Notes under the pieces: generated by a model
The model's database searches: none
What the model was told of the DNA's origin: nothing
What the model saw: the letters and a program-made list of their open reading frames with translations, nothing else
Assembly (NCBI GenBank): GCA_005776725.1
Contig: SXOO01000120.1
Location: 17,608 to 81,607, forward strand
Length of the DNA stretch: 64,000 nt
Direction of reading: 5' to 3'
Source of the DNA: Pseudomonadota bacterium
Lineage (GTDB): Bacteria; Myxococcota_A; UBA9042; GCA-2863065
Shown here: in pieces, positions 39,687-49,069 of the stretch
Position numbering within the stretch: position 1 is the stretch's first letter
Layout: each line of letters begins with the position of its first letter
Program-made: the position numbers and the translations under genes

Positions 39687-42491
39687 ATGCCAGTCGACAG
39701 AAACCTGCATCCCTACGCCCCTTTCGTCCACACGGTGGAGCGCCCAGCGCGTTACCTCGGCGGCGAGCTGTTCGCCGTGGAGAAGGACTGGGACACGGTC
39801 GAGGCCAAGATCTGCCTAGCGTTCCCGGATGTTTACGACATCGGGATGAGCCACCTTGGGACCAAAATTCTGTATCGACTGCTGAACGACCAGCCCTCCA
39901 TCGTCTGCGAGCGGGCCTTCGCCCCGTGGATCGACATGGAGCGCGAGCTGCGGCGGCGAGAGCTCCCGCTCGTGTCGCTCGAGACCATGCGCCCGCTGGG
40001 CGACTTCGACATCCTCGGGTTCAGCCTCCAGTACGAGCTCACGTTCACGAACGTGCTCACCATCCTGGATCTCGCGGGCGTCCCCCTGCGGGCGGCGGAC
40101 CGAACCGACGCCCACCCGCTCATCCTCGGTGGCGGCCCAGTCGCCACGCACCCGGAGGCGGTCGCCCCCTTCTTCGACGCCTTCCTCATCGGCGACGGCG
40201 AAGGCCGCCTTCCGGCGCTGATCCTGGACTACGTGCGGGACCGCAAGGCGGGTCACTCGAAGAGGGACGCGCTGATCCGGATGGCCGCGGCGGGCGGAGT
40301 CTACGTGCCCGCGTTGTACTCCCGGGCCATCGATCCTCGCTCCCACCTCATGGTGGTGGAGGCGCCGCTCCATCCCGAGGTCCCAGCGGTGGTGCAGCGC
40401 GCGTTCGTGCCCGACATCAACGCCTTCCCGTTCCCCGACAACTCCCCGGTCGCGGCCGCTGAGGCGATCTTCGATCGCCTCTCGATCGAGATCGCGCGGG
40501 GCTGCACCGAGGGGTGCCGGTTCTGCCAGGCGGGGATGATCTACCGCCCCGTGCGCGAGCGTGACCCCAACACCATCGTCGACACGATCGTGAGCGCCGT
40601 CGACAAGGGCGGCTACGACGAGGCCTCCCTCACGTCGTTGTCCACAGCGGACTACACCTGCATCGCGCCGCTCATCTCCAAGGTGATGGACAAGCTGCGC
40701 GACCGCCGGGTGTCGCTCGGCGTCTCGTCCCTTCGGGCATATGGCCTGGGTGAGCAGCTCCTCGACGACATCCGCTCGGTGCGCGCCACGGGGCTCACGT
40801 TTGCTCCCGAAGCCGGCACGCAGCGTATGCGCGACGTGATCAACAAGAACGTCTCGGAAGAAGACGTCGCAGCGTCCGCCCACCGCATCTTCTCGCGCGG
40901 TTGGAGCCGCATGAAGCTCTACTTCATGATCGGGCTCCCCACCGAGACCGACGAAGACGTGGCGGGTATCATCGAGACCACCGGGCGCCTCGGCGCCGTG
41001 GGACGCCGCTACATCGGTAACCGAGCCGAGGCCACCGCCAGCGTCTCCAGCCACGTGCCCAAGCCGCACACGCCCTTCCAGTGGGCGGCGATGGACGCTG
41101 TGCCCGAGATCAAGCGAAAGCAGGCGATCCTGCGCGACACGGCCCGTACTCTCAAAGTGAACGTGAAGTACCACGACGTTCGCACGTCCTACCTCGAGGG
41201 GATCTTCGCCCGCGGCGACATCCGGGTCGCCGAAGCGATCGAGGCGGCCTGGCGCGCCGGAGCGCGCTTCGACGGCTGGGAAGAGTGCCTAGATCTCGAG
41301 CGCTGGGTACGGGTCTTCGCAGGCCTCCCCGAGCTGGATCCCACCCGGTACCTCGGCACGCTGCCCGTCGACGGCAGGCTCCCGTGGGACCACCTCGACG
41401 TCGGCCTCGCCGACGGGTTCCTCGCGCAGGAGTGGAAGCGCGCCCTCAAGGGCAGACTCTCTCCGCCTTGCGGGAAGCCGGTCGGCGACATCGTCCACCA
41501 CTCGAACCTCGCCGCGCTCGAGGCCGATAAACGCAAGCTGGTCTGCTACCACTGCGGCGTGGCGTGCGACCTCAAGGCGATGCGGACGGAGCGGGCGAAG
41601 TTCCTCGAGGCGTTGGGAGCGCTGGAGGCCCCGGCCCCCGCGGCGCCTGCGCCGATCTCTCTCACCGACGGCCCACAGAAGGGCAAGCGCAAGCCACCTC
41701 CTCGTGAAGGTGCGCCCCGCCCGGACGAGCTGGTCCGCTTCCGCTTCCGTTACGCGCGCTCGGGCCTCGTCCGCCTTCAGGGACACTCGGACATGCTGCG
41801 GATCCTGCCGCGGGTCTTCCGGCGCGCCGGGATCGAGGTGGCCCACTCGTGGGGCTTCTCGCCCAAGCCCTTGTTCTCGTTCTCGCCGGCTCTACCGCTC
41901 GGCACCTTCAGCGTGGCCGAGTACCTCGACGTGGCCCTGCCGTTAGAGGACCTGCCGGCAGACTCGCGCGTCGAGCGCCTGCTCGAGCGGCTCCGCTCGG
42001 CAGCGGATCCCGGGCTGGACTTCATCGAGGGCCGGTGCCTCGACCGCCGCGAGAAGGGTGTGGCCGCCGGGCTCGGGTCCAGCGACTGGCTCATCGGCCT
42101 GCCTGGCCGCACGCCCGCCGAGGTCATGGCCGCGTCGGCGCGCTTCATGGCCGCCACCACGGTGCCCGTTCGCTTCGAGAAGAAGGGCGAGCAGAAGGAG
42201 ATCGACGCCCGACCCGCGGTCCGTATCGCTCGGCTGGCGGCGCCAACGCTCTGGCCGGGGCTGCTCGGGCAAGGCCCCGACGCGCCGCTCCTGCACCTGC
42301 GCACGATCGAGAACGTGACCGGCGCGCGACCCATCGACCTCGCCCGAGAGTTCTTCGGTGTTGCGGAGCCGAGCCCGGTGGTCCGGCTGGCCCTCTGGCG
42401 CCTAGACCGCGACGGACGCGAGCGCTCGCCGCTGGAGCTCCCGCCGTTCAACGGAGACGAAGCGGACGCGCCGGTGGGCGAAGCGGTCTGA
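39687..42491 (+). CDS. Radical SAM protein (TIGR03960-like) fused to a DUF2344 domain
   Basis: 934 residues. An N-terminal B12-binding-like domain is followed by the radical SAM domain with C273-x3-C277-x2-C280 in GCTEGCRFC. The segment APEAGTQRMRDVINKNVSEED is typical of this family. A small CxxC site (CYHCGVACDLKA) lies near 620. From about residue 680 the DUF2344 domain begins (FRFRYARSGLVRLQGHSDMLRILPRVFRRAGI, then SWGFSPKPLFSFSPALPLG). The same two-domain protein occurs in many bacteria, often as a fusion as here; its substrate is not established, though a role in RNA or cofactor modification has been suggested. GGAGG precedes the ATG. Confidence 0.92.
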   Translation: MPVDRNLHPYAPFVHTVERPARYLGGELFAVEKDWDTVEAKICLAFPDVYDIGMSHLGTKILYRLLNDQPSIVCERAFAPWIDMERELRRRELPLVSLETMRPLGDFDILGFSLQYELTFTNVLTILDLAGVPLRAADRTDAHPLILGGGPVATHPEAVAPFFDAFLIGDGEGRLPALILDYVRDRKAGHSKRDALIRMAAAGGVYVPALYSRAIDPRSHLMVVEAPLHPEVPAVVQRAFVPDINAFPFPDNSPVAAAEAIFDRLSIEIARGCTEGCRFCQAGMIYRPVRERDPNTIVDTIVSAVDKGGYDEASLTSLSTADYTCIAPLISKVMDKLRDRRVSLGVSSLRAYGLGEQLLDDIRSVRATGLTFAPEAGTQRMRDVINKNVSEEDVAASAHRIFSRGWSRMKLYFMIGLPTETDEDVAGIIETTGRLGAVGRRYIGNRAEATASVSSHVPKPHTPFQWAAMDAVPEIKRKQAILRDTARTLKVNVKYHDVRTSYLEGIFARGDIRVAEAIEAAWRAGARFDGWEECLDLERWVRVFAGLPELDPTRYLGTLPVDGRLPWDHLDVGLADGFLAQEWKRALKGRLSPPCGKPVGDIVHHSNLAALEADKRKLVCYHCGVACDLKAMRTERAKFLEALGALEAPAPAAPAPISLTDGPQKGKRKPPPREGAPRPDELVRFRFRYARSGLVRLQGHSDMLRILPRVFRRAGIEVAHSWGFSPKPLFSFSPALPLGTFSVAEYLDVALPLEDLPADSRVERLLERLRSAADPGLDFIEGRCLDRREKGVAAGLGSSDWLIGLPGRTPAEVMAASARFMAATTVPVRFEKKGEQKEIDARPAVRIARLAAPTLWPGLLGQGPDAPLLHLRTIENVTGARPIDLAREFFGVAEPSPVVRLALWRLDRDGRERSPLELPPFNGDEADAPVGEAV

Positions 42492-42602
42492 CACGCGTCG
42501 GAGCGCCGGTCTAGACGCCCTTGGCGGCCACCCGAGCCGATGCCCTAGCTGTGGTTCGCGGCCGCGGTCGGAGGTTCGGGGCCGGAACCAATGACGAGCC
42601 GT

Positions 42603-43457
42603 TCACGACGTCCTAGGTCGCGCCGCGAGCAGTGACTGCAGGATCTTCACTGCGTCTTCCCACGGCTGCCTCAGCATGCGCGTGGCGTAGTCGACGCGAC
42701 TACCGTCGCTGAGGACGAACTGCGCCGTGGTCGAGCCCCCGACCCTGGGCGGACTCGGCGGCGTGATGACGAACTCGACCGTCGTCACATGATCCCAGCG
42801 GAAACCCCTCTCCTGCCGCCACCACGATCGCCCACGCGTGAGCGTGGCGTTCCGCCCTTCCACCTTCAGACGAGCACGGCCCCAGAGTGAGTCCACCGCG
42901 AAAGGGATGAGCAGCCGGCCAAAGAGCGCGAGGCCGCCGGCGCCGAGAAGCAGGAACAGCCAGTTCCCATGCCGCCAGCCGTCGAGGAACGGAATCAGCA
43001 TGAACAGGGTCATCAACGCGAGGAGCAGCACGATGAACGGTATGACGAGGAGGCTCTGCGATCCGCTGCCCTCCGGCAGCTCGAGCGTGAAATCGCCCAA
43101 GCGATGCTCGAAGCGGACGCGGGGATCCTCCGGCTGATGCAGCGGCGGCGGCAGCTCCTTCACATGCGGATCGGGGCCGAGCCGTTCACGCAGTTGGGCG
43201 AGCAACTCGGAGCGAGCACACTCGTGCTCCACTCTCTTGCCCATGTAGCTGGCCGTGCCCACGCTGCCCGCGTCGTGCCACACCTCCACCGGCGTCTCCT
43301 GCAATCGAAAGCGGCCGTCCGCGAGTGGACTGAGCACCCAGTCCACATACGCACCGTCGGGCTCATGAGTCCTCGCCTCGGCCAGGAACCCATCCGACAG
43401 TGCACGGTGCAGACTCAACAGATTCGGACTGGCCGCTGGGGGAACACCGTCCGACAT
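42603..43457 (-). CDS. Two-helix membrane protein of unknown function
   Basis: 284 residues from ATG 43457, which has GGAGG upstream; the longer start at 43493 is rejected. The N-terminal 135 residues are soluble. Two hydrophobic helices follow (LLVIPFIVLLLALMTLFMLIPF and LFLLLGAGGLALFGRLLI), then a C-terminal beta domain with RLKVEGRNATLTRG, FRWDHVTTVEFVITP and TAQFVLSDGSRVDYA that looks PH-like. No family can be named with confidence. It lies 60 bp after the Cys-rich lipoprotein gene in the same direction and is probably the last gene of that operon. Confidence 0.72.
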   Translation of the reverse strand: MSDGVPPAASPNLLSLHRALSDGFLAEARTHEPDGAYVDWVLSPLADGRFRLQETPVEVWHDAGSVGTASYMGKRVEHECARSELLAQLRERLGPDPHVKELPPPLHQPEDPRVRFEHRLGDFTLELPEGSGSQSLLVIPFIVLLLALMTLFMLIPFLDGWRHGNWLFLLLGAGGLALFGRLLIPFAVDSLWGRARLKVEGRNATLTRGRSWWRQERGFRWDHVTTVEFVITPPSPPRVGGSTTAQFVLSDGSRVDYATRMLRQPWEDAVKILQSLLAARPRTS

Positions 43458-43517
43458 CAGTTGGCCTCCGGGACCCCAACGAGAGAGAAGCAAGCCCAGC
43501 TCTCCCGCACGGGTGAG

Positions 43518-45557
43518 CTACTGAAGCTCCATGTGGATCGAGGCCACGCCCGCTTCCGTGCCGTCGAAGCCGTCGACCACCACGGTGTAGGTGGTGCCGA
43601 CCACCACGTCCTTCACCGACAAGACCTTGTTGGGCGCCTTGTAGAGGTCCACCGCGTCCAAGCACCCGTCGGCCTGGTCGGGGCAACCCTGCGTGACGTA
43701 GGCCACCTTGGGTGAGCAGCCTGGGTCCGGGACCACGGGTGAACAAGTCTCATCGTCGTTGGCTGCCACAACTGTGACCACCAGCGTTCCGGACTCGGTA
43801 GCGGTCCACGAGAAGACCACGTCCGGGCCGCCCGCGTATTGCTCCACGCAGCCAGCCTTCCCGTCCATGAGGTAGTCGTCCTTCGCCGGCTTGGTGTCGA
43901 CCTGGGCCTCGAAGGGCAGCGCCTCGACGACCACGGCCGTAGCGCAGGTGTCGTTGCCGACATAGCCGCCGACCGCGCAGGAGCCGCCATCGTTGGTGCA
44001 GATACTGCCCAAGGCGCACGTGCCGCAGGTCCCGCCGCAGCCGTCCGTGCCGCACGCCTTGCCGTCACAGGAGGGCGTGCAGCAGCTGACCTCGAGGTTG
44101 AACTTCGAGACGTTGCCCTGATACCCGTCGACCACGAGGTAGTAGGTCTCTCCGCCGACCACGTCGGTGGTGAGGCCGTTGAAGCCGAAGGTGAGGCACT
44201 CGGACATCAGGCACTTCCCGCCGCTGTCCCTGAGCAGGAAGAGGTCGAGGTCTTCGTCTTCGTCGAAGGGCGGAGACGAGAACGTCACCGACTGAGACTC
44301 CTTGGGCTCAAAACGAAAGACCTGTTCGTGTCCCGTGTAGTTCTGCCCCGGCGAGCACCCCGTGGTGAAGAGGACGTCCGTGGAGCCGGGGCCATCGGAG
44401 GCGACGGCAGTGAGCACCGAGCCGCAGCTCAGGGCGTCTGACGGCGTGCAGACAGGGTTCGAGCAGAGCCCCGCCTCGGGGTCGCAGAACTCGCCTTCGG
44501 AGCACTCGCCGCAAGACCCGCCGCACCCGTCGTCTCCGCAGTTCTTGCCGGCGCAGCTGGGCGTGCAGCACTCGAGCGACAGGTCGAAGCGCGAGACGTT
44601 GCCCTGATACCCATCTACCAGGACGTAATACCGCTGACCGGCGACGACCGGCGCCGAGGCCATGGCGAGCCCCTCGGCAAGGCACTGGCTGGGATCGCAC
44701 GCGCCACCGCCGCCTAGGATGAAGACGTCGAGCTCCTCGTTCCCGTCGAACTGCGGCAGGCGGGCGACCAGGGTCCCCGTGAACTCGGACTCGAAGGCGT
44801 ACGCCATCTCGGGCCCGGAGTAGTCGTAGGGGTTGCAGGACGTGCCAGGCACCGCGTCCGTGGAGCCCGGACCGTCTGACATCACGCCCGATACGCTGTC
44901 GCCGCAGCCGAGCGTGGAGACCGGAACACACGACGCGTTCACGCAGGCTCCGGCGGTCCCGTCGCAGACAAAGCCGCTCTCGCAGGCGCCGCACGATCCG
45001 CCGCAGCCGTCGTTACCGCACGTTCTGCCGGCGCAGCTTGGGGTGCAGCAGGTGACGGCCAGCTTGCCGGTGCTGGCACCTCCGGAGACGACGAAGAGGT
45101 CGCGCGCACCTGCCTCGGACACCGGGAGCGTGAGCTGACCGCCCGTGGAGGACGAACAAGACGCCGTGTCGCACCCATCGCCGAGCGCGACGAGCTCGGG
45201 CGCCCCGTCGGCAGACTCGAGGGAGAGCGTGACCGTGGCGGGCGCGTCCACTTGGAGGTGAAACGGCAGCGCGCCCTCGAACGCGCCTCCGCACGTCGCG
45301 GTCTGCAGGGCGCCCAGGGGAAATTCGAGGTCGACGATCCGGTCGCAGGCGAGGGCCGGTCCGGGAGTGCACCCAGCGAGGGTCTCGGGGGCGCCCCCGC
45401 TCACGTCGCTGGCAACGACGTCCTGCGTGGGTTGCTCCGCGACGTCGGCCACGGCGTCTGTTGGAGTGGGAGACGCCGATGGGCTGCCGCTCGAGCAGCC
45501 GAAACCACCGACGAGGAGCAGGACCGGCCCGAAGGCGCAGACCCGCTCGACGTTCAC
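43518..45557 (-). CDS. Lipoprotein with alternating PPC-like and CGxDGCGG Cys modules
   Basis: 679 residues from GTG 45557, overlapping the DUF445 stop (GTGA). Lipobox GGFGC near residue 21. Three Cys modules of the form C-T-P-S-C-x-G-x-x-C-G-x-D-G-C-G-G-x-C-G-x-C are interleaved with four beta domains of about 130 residues. The two central domains are close copies, sharing VASDGPGSTD or VMSDGPGSTD and a YYVLVDGYQGNVSRFDL-type end, as in bacterial pre-peptidase C-terminal (PPC) domains. The final domain ends GTTYTVVVDGFDGTEAG. It is probably surface-exposed; adhesion or substrate binding is possible. The longer frame to 45641 has no signal peptide. Confidence 0.82.
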   Translation of the reverse strand: MNVERVCAFGPVLLLVGGFGCSSGSPSASPTPTDAVADVAEQPTQDVVASDVSGGAPETLAGCTPGPALACDRIVDLEFPLGALQTATCGGAFEGALPFHLQVDAPATVTLSLESADGAPELVALGDGCDTASCSSSTGGQLTLPVSEAGARDLFVVSGGASTGKLAVTCCTPSCAGRTCGNDGCGGSCGACESGFVCDGTAGACVNASCVPVSTLGCGDSVSGVMSDGPGSTDAVPGTSCNPYDYSGPEMAYAFESEFTGTLVARLPQFDGNEELDVFILGGGGACDPSQCLAEGLAMASAPVVAGQRYYVLVDGYQGNVSRFDLSLECCTPSCAGKNCGDDGCGGSCGECSEGEFCDPEAGLCSNPVCTPSDALSCGSVLTAVASDGPGSTDVLFTTGCSPGQNYTGHEQVFRFEPKESQSVTFSSPPFDEDEDLDLFLLRDSGGKCLMSECLTFGFNGLTTDVVGGETYYLVVDGYQGNVSKFNLEVSCCTPSCDGKACGTDGCGGTCGTCALGSICTNDGGSCAVGGYVGNDTCATAVVVEALPFEAQVDTKPAKDDYLMDGKAGCVEQYAGGPDVVFSWTATESGTLVVTVVAANDDETCSPVVPDPGCSPKVAYVTQGCPDQADGCLDAVDLYKAPNKVLSVKDVVVGTTYTVVVDGFDGTEAGVASIHMELQ

Positions 45558-46762
45558 AGCACCTGCTCGCCGACGGTGAAGAGCACCTGAAGGAAGCCGA
45601 CGATGAGCCCGAGCACCGCCCCGACCACGATCAGCTTCCACTCGTCCTGCTTGAAGGCCGGCCGGAGCACGTTCTCGAACGAGACGGGGTCGAGCTTCTT
45701 CATCCGCTCCTGCAGCATGACGCGGATCTGGTCGGACTGTGCGGTGATGGACGCGATGACGCCGTTCTCCGCGAACAGCTCCTTCTCGACCGTGACCCGG
45801 ATTTCGCCGCGCATCTCACTCGCCAGCTCCGGCGTGACGATGCCCATCGCCATCGGGTGGTTCTGCCACTTGGCGAGCGCCTTGTCGGACTCGGCGTCGA
45901 CCATGGCCATGATCTTCTCCCGCGCCTCGGGCCGGCAGAGCTGCATGAAGATGTTCTCGTTGGTGAAGACGCGCCCGGCGACCACGTTGCCGAACTCGTG
46001 CGCGACCTCGGCCTGTCGCTTGTGGAAGAGGCCCTGCAGGGTCATCCCGAGGATCCGCTTCGGCTCCTTCGGGTCGAAGATGAGGAGCAGCGCCAGCCAG
46101 TTGGTGACGTAGCCGACCACGAAGCCGGCCACCGGCAGGGTCCACCACGCGGGGTAGATCACCCAGGCGGCAAGCTGGATCAACCCGAACACGAGGCCGA
46201 ACCACAGCCCGGACCACTCGATGAAGGAGAACTCCTTCTTGCCCACCTGCAGGAACATCTCGTTCATGAGGCTGCGGTCGGACCGAACCGCGTGCAGCAC
46301 CACCTCGGTGGTGTTGAGGAGGGAGGGCATCTCGTCGATGACGCGATCGACCACCACCATCGACATGTTCCGCACCTCGGCAACCGCCGTGTCATAGACC
46401 GCGGCCTTGCCTGAGTCCGGCAACATCTGCCACATCGCGGGGAAACGGCGGGCGGCCTGCTCGCTGATGAGCGTTCGGGTCATGTCGACCATACGGTCCT
46501 CGGAGCCCTTCAGGAACTGCTCCGACGCCTTCCCCTCGAACAGGTCCTTGATCTTGAGGATGTCCCGCATGACGAGGTCGAGCCCGACGCGCGCGAGCCG
46601 CTCGGCGTTGCTGGGGATGATGCCCACCCAGCCGAAGTACGGCGGCCACCCCAAGGGCTTGAGGGGGTAGAACATCATCTTCACGGCCTGGACGTTGGTG
46701 CCATAGCCGATGATGCCGCTGATGACCGGGATGAGGATTTCGGCGAGGGACAGCTGCTGCAT
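45554..46762 (-). CDS. DUF445 family inner-membrane protein
   Basis: 402 residues. The family hallmark GYGTNVQAVKMMFYPLKP follows the first helix at the N-terminus and a second copy, GYVTNWLALLLIFDPKEPKRI, follows the third helix. A C-terminal helix (LIVVGAVLGLIVGFLQVLF) closes the protein. Long amphipathic helices lie between the membrane segments. The molecular role of DUF445 is not settled; links to the cell envelope have been proposed. The start has no ribosome binding site, and a promoter ends nine bases upstream with a perfect 17-bp inverted repeat between its boxes. It is the first gene of an operon with the 45557 lipoprotein. Confidence 0.88.
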   Translation of the reverse strand: MQQLSLAEILIPVISGIIGYGTNVQAVKMMFYPLKPLGWPPYFGWVGIIPSNAERLARVGLDLVMRDILKIKDLFEGKASEQFLKGSEDRMVDMTRTLISEQAARRFPAMWQMLPDSGKAAVYDTAVAEVRNMSMVVVDRVIDEMPSLLNTTEVVLHAVRSDRSLMNEMFLQVGKKEFSFIEWSGLWFGLVFGLIQLAAWVIYPAWWTLPVAGFVVGYVTNWLALLLIFDPKEPKRILGMTLQGLFHKRQAEVAHEFGNVVAGRVFTNENIFMQLCRPEAREKIMAMVDAESDKALAKWQNHPMAMGIVTPELASEMRGEIRVTVEKELFAENGVIASITAQSDQIRVMLQERMKKLDPVSFENVLRPAFKQDEWKLIVVGAVLGLIVGFLQVLFTVGEQVL

Positions 46763-46771
46763 GGGCCGGAC

Positions 46772-46800
46772 GCTATAGCATCAAACGGCCCGTTTGACCA
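46772..46800 (-). promoter_or_regulatory. Promoter with embedded 17-bp inverted repeat upstream of DUF445
   Basis: On the minus strand, TGGTCA (46795-46800), 17-bp spacer, TATAGC (46772-46777), nine bases to the ATG. The spacer is filled by the perfect inverted repeat TCAAACGG-C-CCGTTTGA (46781-46797), too tight to fold as a hairpin and best read as a repressor site. Confidence 0.6.
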
Positions 46801-47508
46801 TCACCGGCTGGCGGTGGTGACCTCAGACGTCGCGGGTACCCACTCGTACTGCTCGCGCACGCGGATGCGGCCGTTGCCGTAATTCATTACGGACAGCTTG
46901 GCCTCGTACTGCTTGTACTCCCAGTCTGCCGTGGCCATACGCATCGGACCGGCGGCCAGATGCGCGGGCGTGGCCTCACCGCTGGTGCGTGTGGGCTTCC
47001 CGACTGCGGCCTCGATCACCTTGCTCGTGGCCAGGAAGTGCGCGACTCCCGCCTCCGCGGTGACGGTGCGGAAGACGTCTACGGCGACGAGCGTCCCCTG
47101 GTTGTCGAACTGGATATGTGCGTCGTCGATGCGGGGCCCCGGGAACGCTCCCTCGGGAAGCGAGCCGCACCCGAGGACCATCCCCGAGCGCTTCTCGGTG
47201 CAAGACGCCCCAGCGGTCTGAGCCCAGGCCTCGACCTCCTTACGGACGGTCTTGCCGAGCTCGAAGGAGAGCGCCGGGTTGGCCCGGGCCACCTCGGCTC
47301 CCGCCATCTTTCGGAAGTGTTCCTGCCGGAAGGCCTCGGCCTTGACCGGATCGACGGGGGCGTCGAATCCGGCGGGACACCCCGGTACGCCGCGGAAGTA
47401 TCCGAGCAGCGGACGCCCCCACTTCGTGTGGGCAAAACCCATCACGCCCACGAAGAGCACTGTACCGATACCGAGACCCCAGAGGGTCTTGCGAATCCAC
47501 GGCTTCAT
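46801..47508 (-). CDS. Membrane-anchored periplasmic protein of unknown function
   Basis: 235 residues with an AGGAG site before ATG 47508. MKPWIRK is followed by one hydrophobic helix (TLWGLGIGTVLFVGVMGFA), so the rest is probably periplasmic. The soluble part has four Cys (in GVPGCPAG, ASCTEKR and LGCGSL) and alternating strands and helices. I do not recognise the family. It lies 85 bp after the globin-like lipoprotein gene on the same strand and only 38 bp before the DUF445 start, with a promoter between them. Confidence 0.7.
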   Translation of the reverse strand: MKPWIRKTLWGLGIGTVLFVGVMGFAHTKWGRPLLGYFRGVPGCPAGFDAPVDPVKAEAFRQEHFRKMAGAEVARANPALSFELGKTVRKEVEAWAQTAGASCTEKRSGMVLGCGSLPEGAFPGPRIDDAHIQFDNQGTLVAVDVFRTVTAEAGVAHFLATSKVIEAAVGKPTRTSGEATPAHLAAGPMRMATADWEYKQYEAKLSVMNYGNGRIRVREQYEWVPATSEVTTASR

Positions 47509-47593
47509 CGAGGACTCCTGCTACTCATGGGGGTGGCGGGTTGGACACCGGGCCCGAGCGAGGCATCACCCCGACTCGGGCCGGGTCACAGGA

Positions 47594-48853
47594 TCAGCCC
47601 TGGGGCTTGGTCTCGCAAGCAGCCTTGGTCGGCTCCTGGTTCTCGGGAGCCTCGACCATATCGTCCGCAAGGGCGGTCAGTGCCGGCGCCAGCGTGGCGA
47701 GGTCGGCGCCGAGGATCGGTCCGAGCGTCGCCGCCGCGGTGGAGATCAGCGCGTCGAAGTCGCCCTTGGACAGGCCGAGGCCCTGGTGCGCCGTAACCAT
47801 GTCGCGGCAGGGGGCGTCCTTGGAGTCCTTGGAGCCAGCGTACGTGACGCCCTCACAGGCCATGAGCTCCTGAACCTGGATCGCCAGGCACTCCGAGAGG
47901 TGCGCGCCGCCGTCCGAGAGGCCCGTGAAGAACGCGTTGATGCGGCAATCGCCGACCAGCGCGGGCACCAGCGTGCCGGTGACCACAGTGGCCACATTCG
48001 CGGCGCCGCCGTACTTCTCGCACAGAGACACCGCCGTGCCGTCGGACCCGTCGGTGCCATCCATGGCGTCCATGGCGTCGGTGCCGTCCATCGCGTCCAT
48101 GCCGTCGGTGGCGTCCGAGCCATCCGCCGGGCACGCCGCCTTGGTGGGCTCCTTGTTCTCCGCGTCCGCGACCATGTCGGGCGCGAGCGCAATCAGGGCC
48201 GGCGCCAGCTTGGCGAGGTCCTCGTTGAGGATCGGACCGAGCGTCTTGGCCGCGGTGTCGATGAGGGCGTCGAAGTCGCCCTGCGAGAGGCCGAGGCCCT
48301 GATGGGCGGTGACCATGTCGCGGCAGACGGCGCCCTTGGAGTCCTTGGAGCCGGCGTACGTGACGCCCGTGCAGCCCATGACCTCCTGCACCTGAATCGA
48401 GAGGCACTCCGAGAGGTGAGCGCCACCGTCGGTGAGGCCGCCGAAGAAGGCATTGATGCGGCAGTCGCCCACCAACGCTGGCACCAGCGTGCCCGTGACG
48501 ACGGTGTTCACGTTGGCCGCTCCGCCGTACTTGTCGCACAACGACTGGCCGCCGTCGGTGCCGTCGGAGCCGTCCATCGTGTCGGACCCGTCCATCGTGT
48601 CCGTGCCGCCATCGGTCGCGTCGGTCGCGTCGGTCGCGTCGGTCGCGTCGGTCGCGTCGGTCGCGTCGGTCGCGTCGGTCGCGTCGGTCGCGTCCGTGCC
48701 GTCGGTCGCTTCGGTACCGCCGTCGGTCGCGTCGGTCGCGTCGGTCGCGTCGGTAGTGGTGGTGCTATCGGTGGACTCGCTCTCACAGCCCGTGACTACC
48801 GTGCCAACGAGGCACGCAGACGCGGCCCACGCCATCATGCGCTTTGAATTCAT
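47594..48853 (-). CDS. Lipoprotein with two truncated-hemoglobin-like domains
   Basis: 419 residues; AAGAGGAG precedes ATG 48853. Lipobox VVTGC at residue 23. A (DAT)n linker covers about 35-100, and two near-identical 125-residue domains follow at about 104-230 and 276-400, joined by a DGT/DAM linker. Each domain resembles group I truncated globins: YGG near its start, RINAFF then a GL turn, L-x-E-C-L-x-I-Q-V-Q-E, VTYAGS, and the F-helix motif TAHQGLGLS with the probable proximal heme His (about H184 and H356). The distal B10 Tyr expected in a GTLVPAL-equivalent position is absent. Extra Cys residues may form disulfides. Heme binding is likely but unproven. Confidence 0.82.
   Translation of the reverse strand: MNSKRMMAWAASACLVGTVVTGCESESTDSTTTTDATDATDATDGGTEATDGTDATDATDATDATDATDATDATDATDATDGGTDTMDGSDTMDGSDGTDGGQSLCDKYGGAANVNTVVTGTLVPALVGDCRINAFFGGLTDGGAHLSECLSIQVQEVMGCTGVTYAGSKDSKGAVCRDMVTAHQGLGLSQGDFDALIDTAAKTLGPILNEDLAKLAPALIALAPDMVADAENKEPTKAACPADGSDATDGMDAMDGTDAMDAMDGTDGSDGTAVSLCEKYGGAANVATVVTGTLVPALVGDCRINAFFTGLSDGGAHLSECLAIQVQELMACEGVTYAGSKDSKDAPCRDMVTAHQGLGLSKGDFDALISTAAATLGPILGADLATLAPALTALADDMVEAPENQEPTKAACETKPQG
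48611..48755 (-). repeat. 9-bp tandem arrays encoding (Ala-Thr-Asp)n
   Basis: About nine identical copies of gtcggtcgc (48614-48694) and about four more near 48722-48755 on the plus strand; the coding strand reads GCG-ACC-GAC. The codons differ from those in the 38196 array although the peptide is the same. Confidence 0.9.
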
Positions 48854-48886
48854 GCTTTAAGGCTCCTCTTCCCTGTTGGGGGCGCC

Positions 48887-48915
48887 AAAGTACCGGTTCG
48901 TTTGAACAAGATCAA
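48887..48915 (-). promoter_or_regulatory. Promoter of the globin-like lipoprotein gene
   Basis: On the minus strand, TTGATC (48910-48915), 17-bp spacer, TACTTT (48887-48892), about 33 bases before ATG 48853. The spacer contains the inverted repeat GTTC-GTTT-GAAC (48896-48907), a possible operator. Confidence 0.5.
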
Positions 48916-49032
48916 CCTTTGCAACGGTTTGGACCGGGAAGCCCCGGGGCGCGCCCGGACCGAGCTCTCCTCGCTCCAGGGCCCTGGTACGATTCTGAGC
49001 TCGGATCGGATCGGAACAAGCGACCGACCCGG

Positions 49033-49061
49033 TTGACGACCCGCGCGGCGTTGGCTAGCAC
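49033..49061 (+). promoter_or_regulatory. maf promoter, likely leaderless
   Basis: TTGACG (49033-49038), 17-bp spacer, TAGCAC (49056-49061), then eight bases to ATG 49070 with no ribosome binding site between. Confidence 0.45.
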
Positions 49062-49069
49062 TCACCGCC

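Noticed and set aside
42492..42602. Possible tRNA or small RNA in the convergent gap after the radical SAM gene
   Set aside because: No T-loop (GGTTCGA), acceptor stem or clear hairpin could be found.
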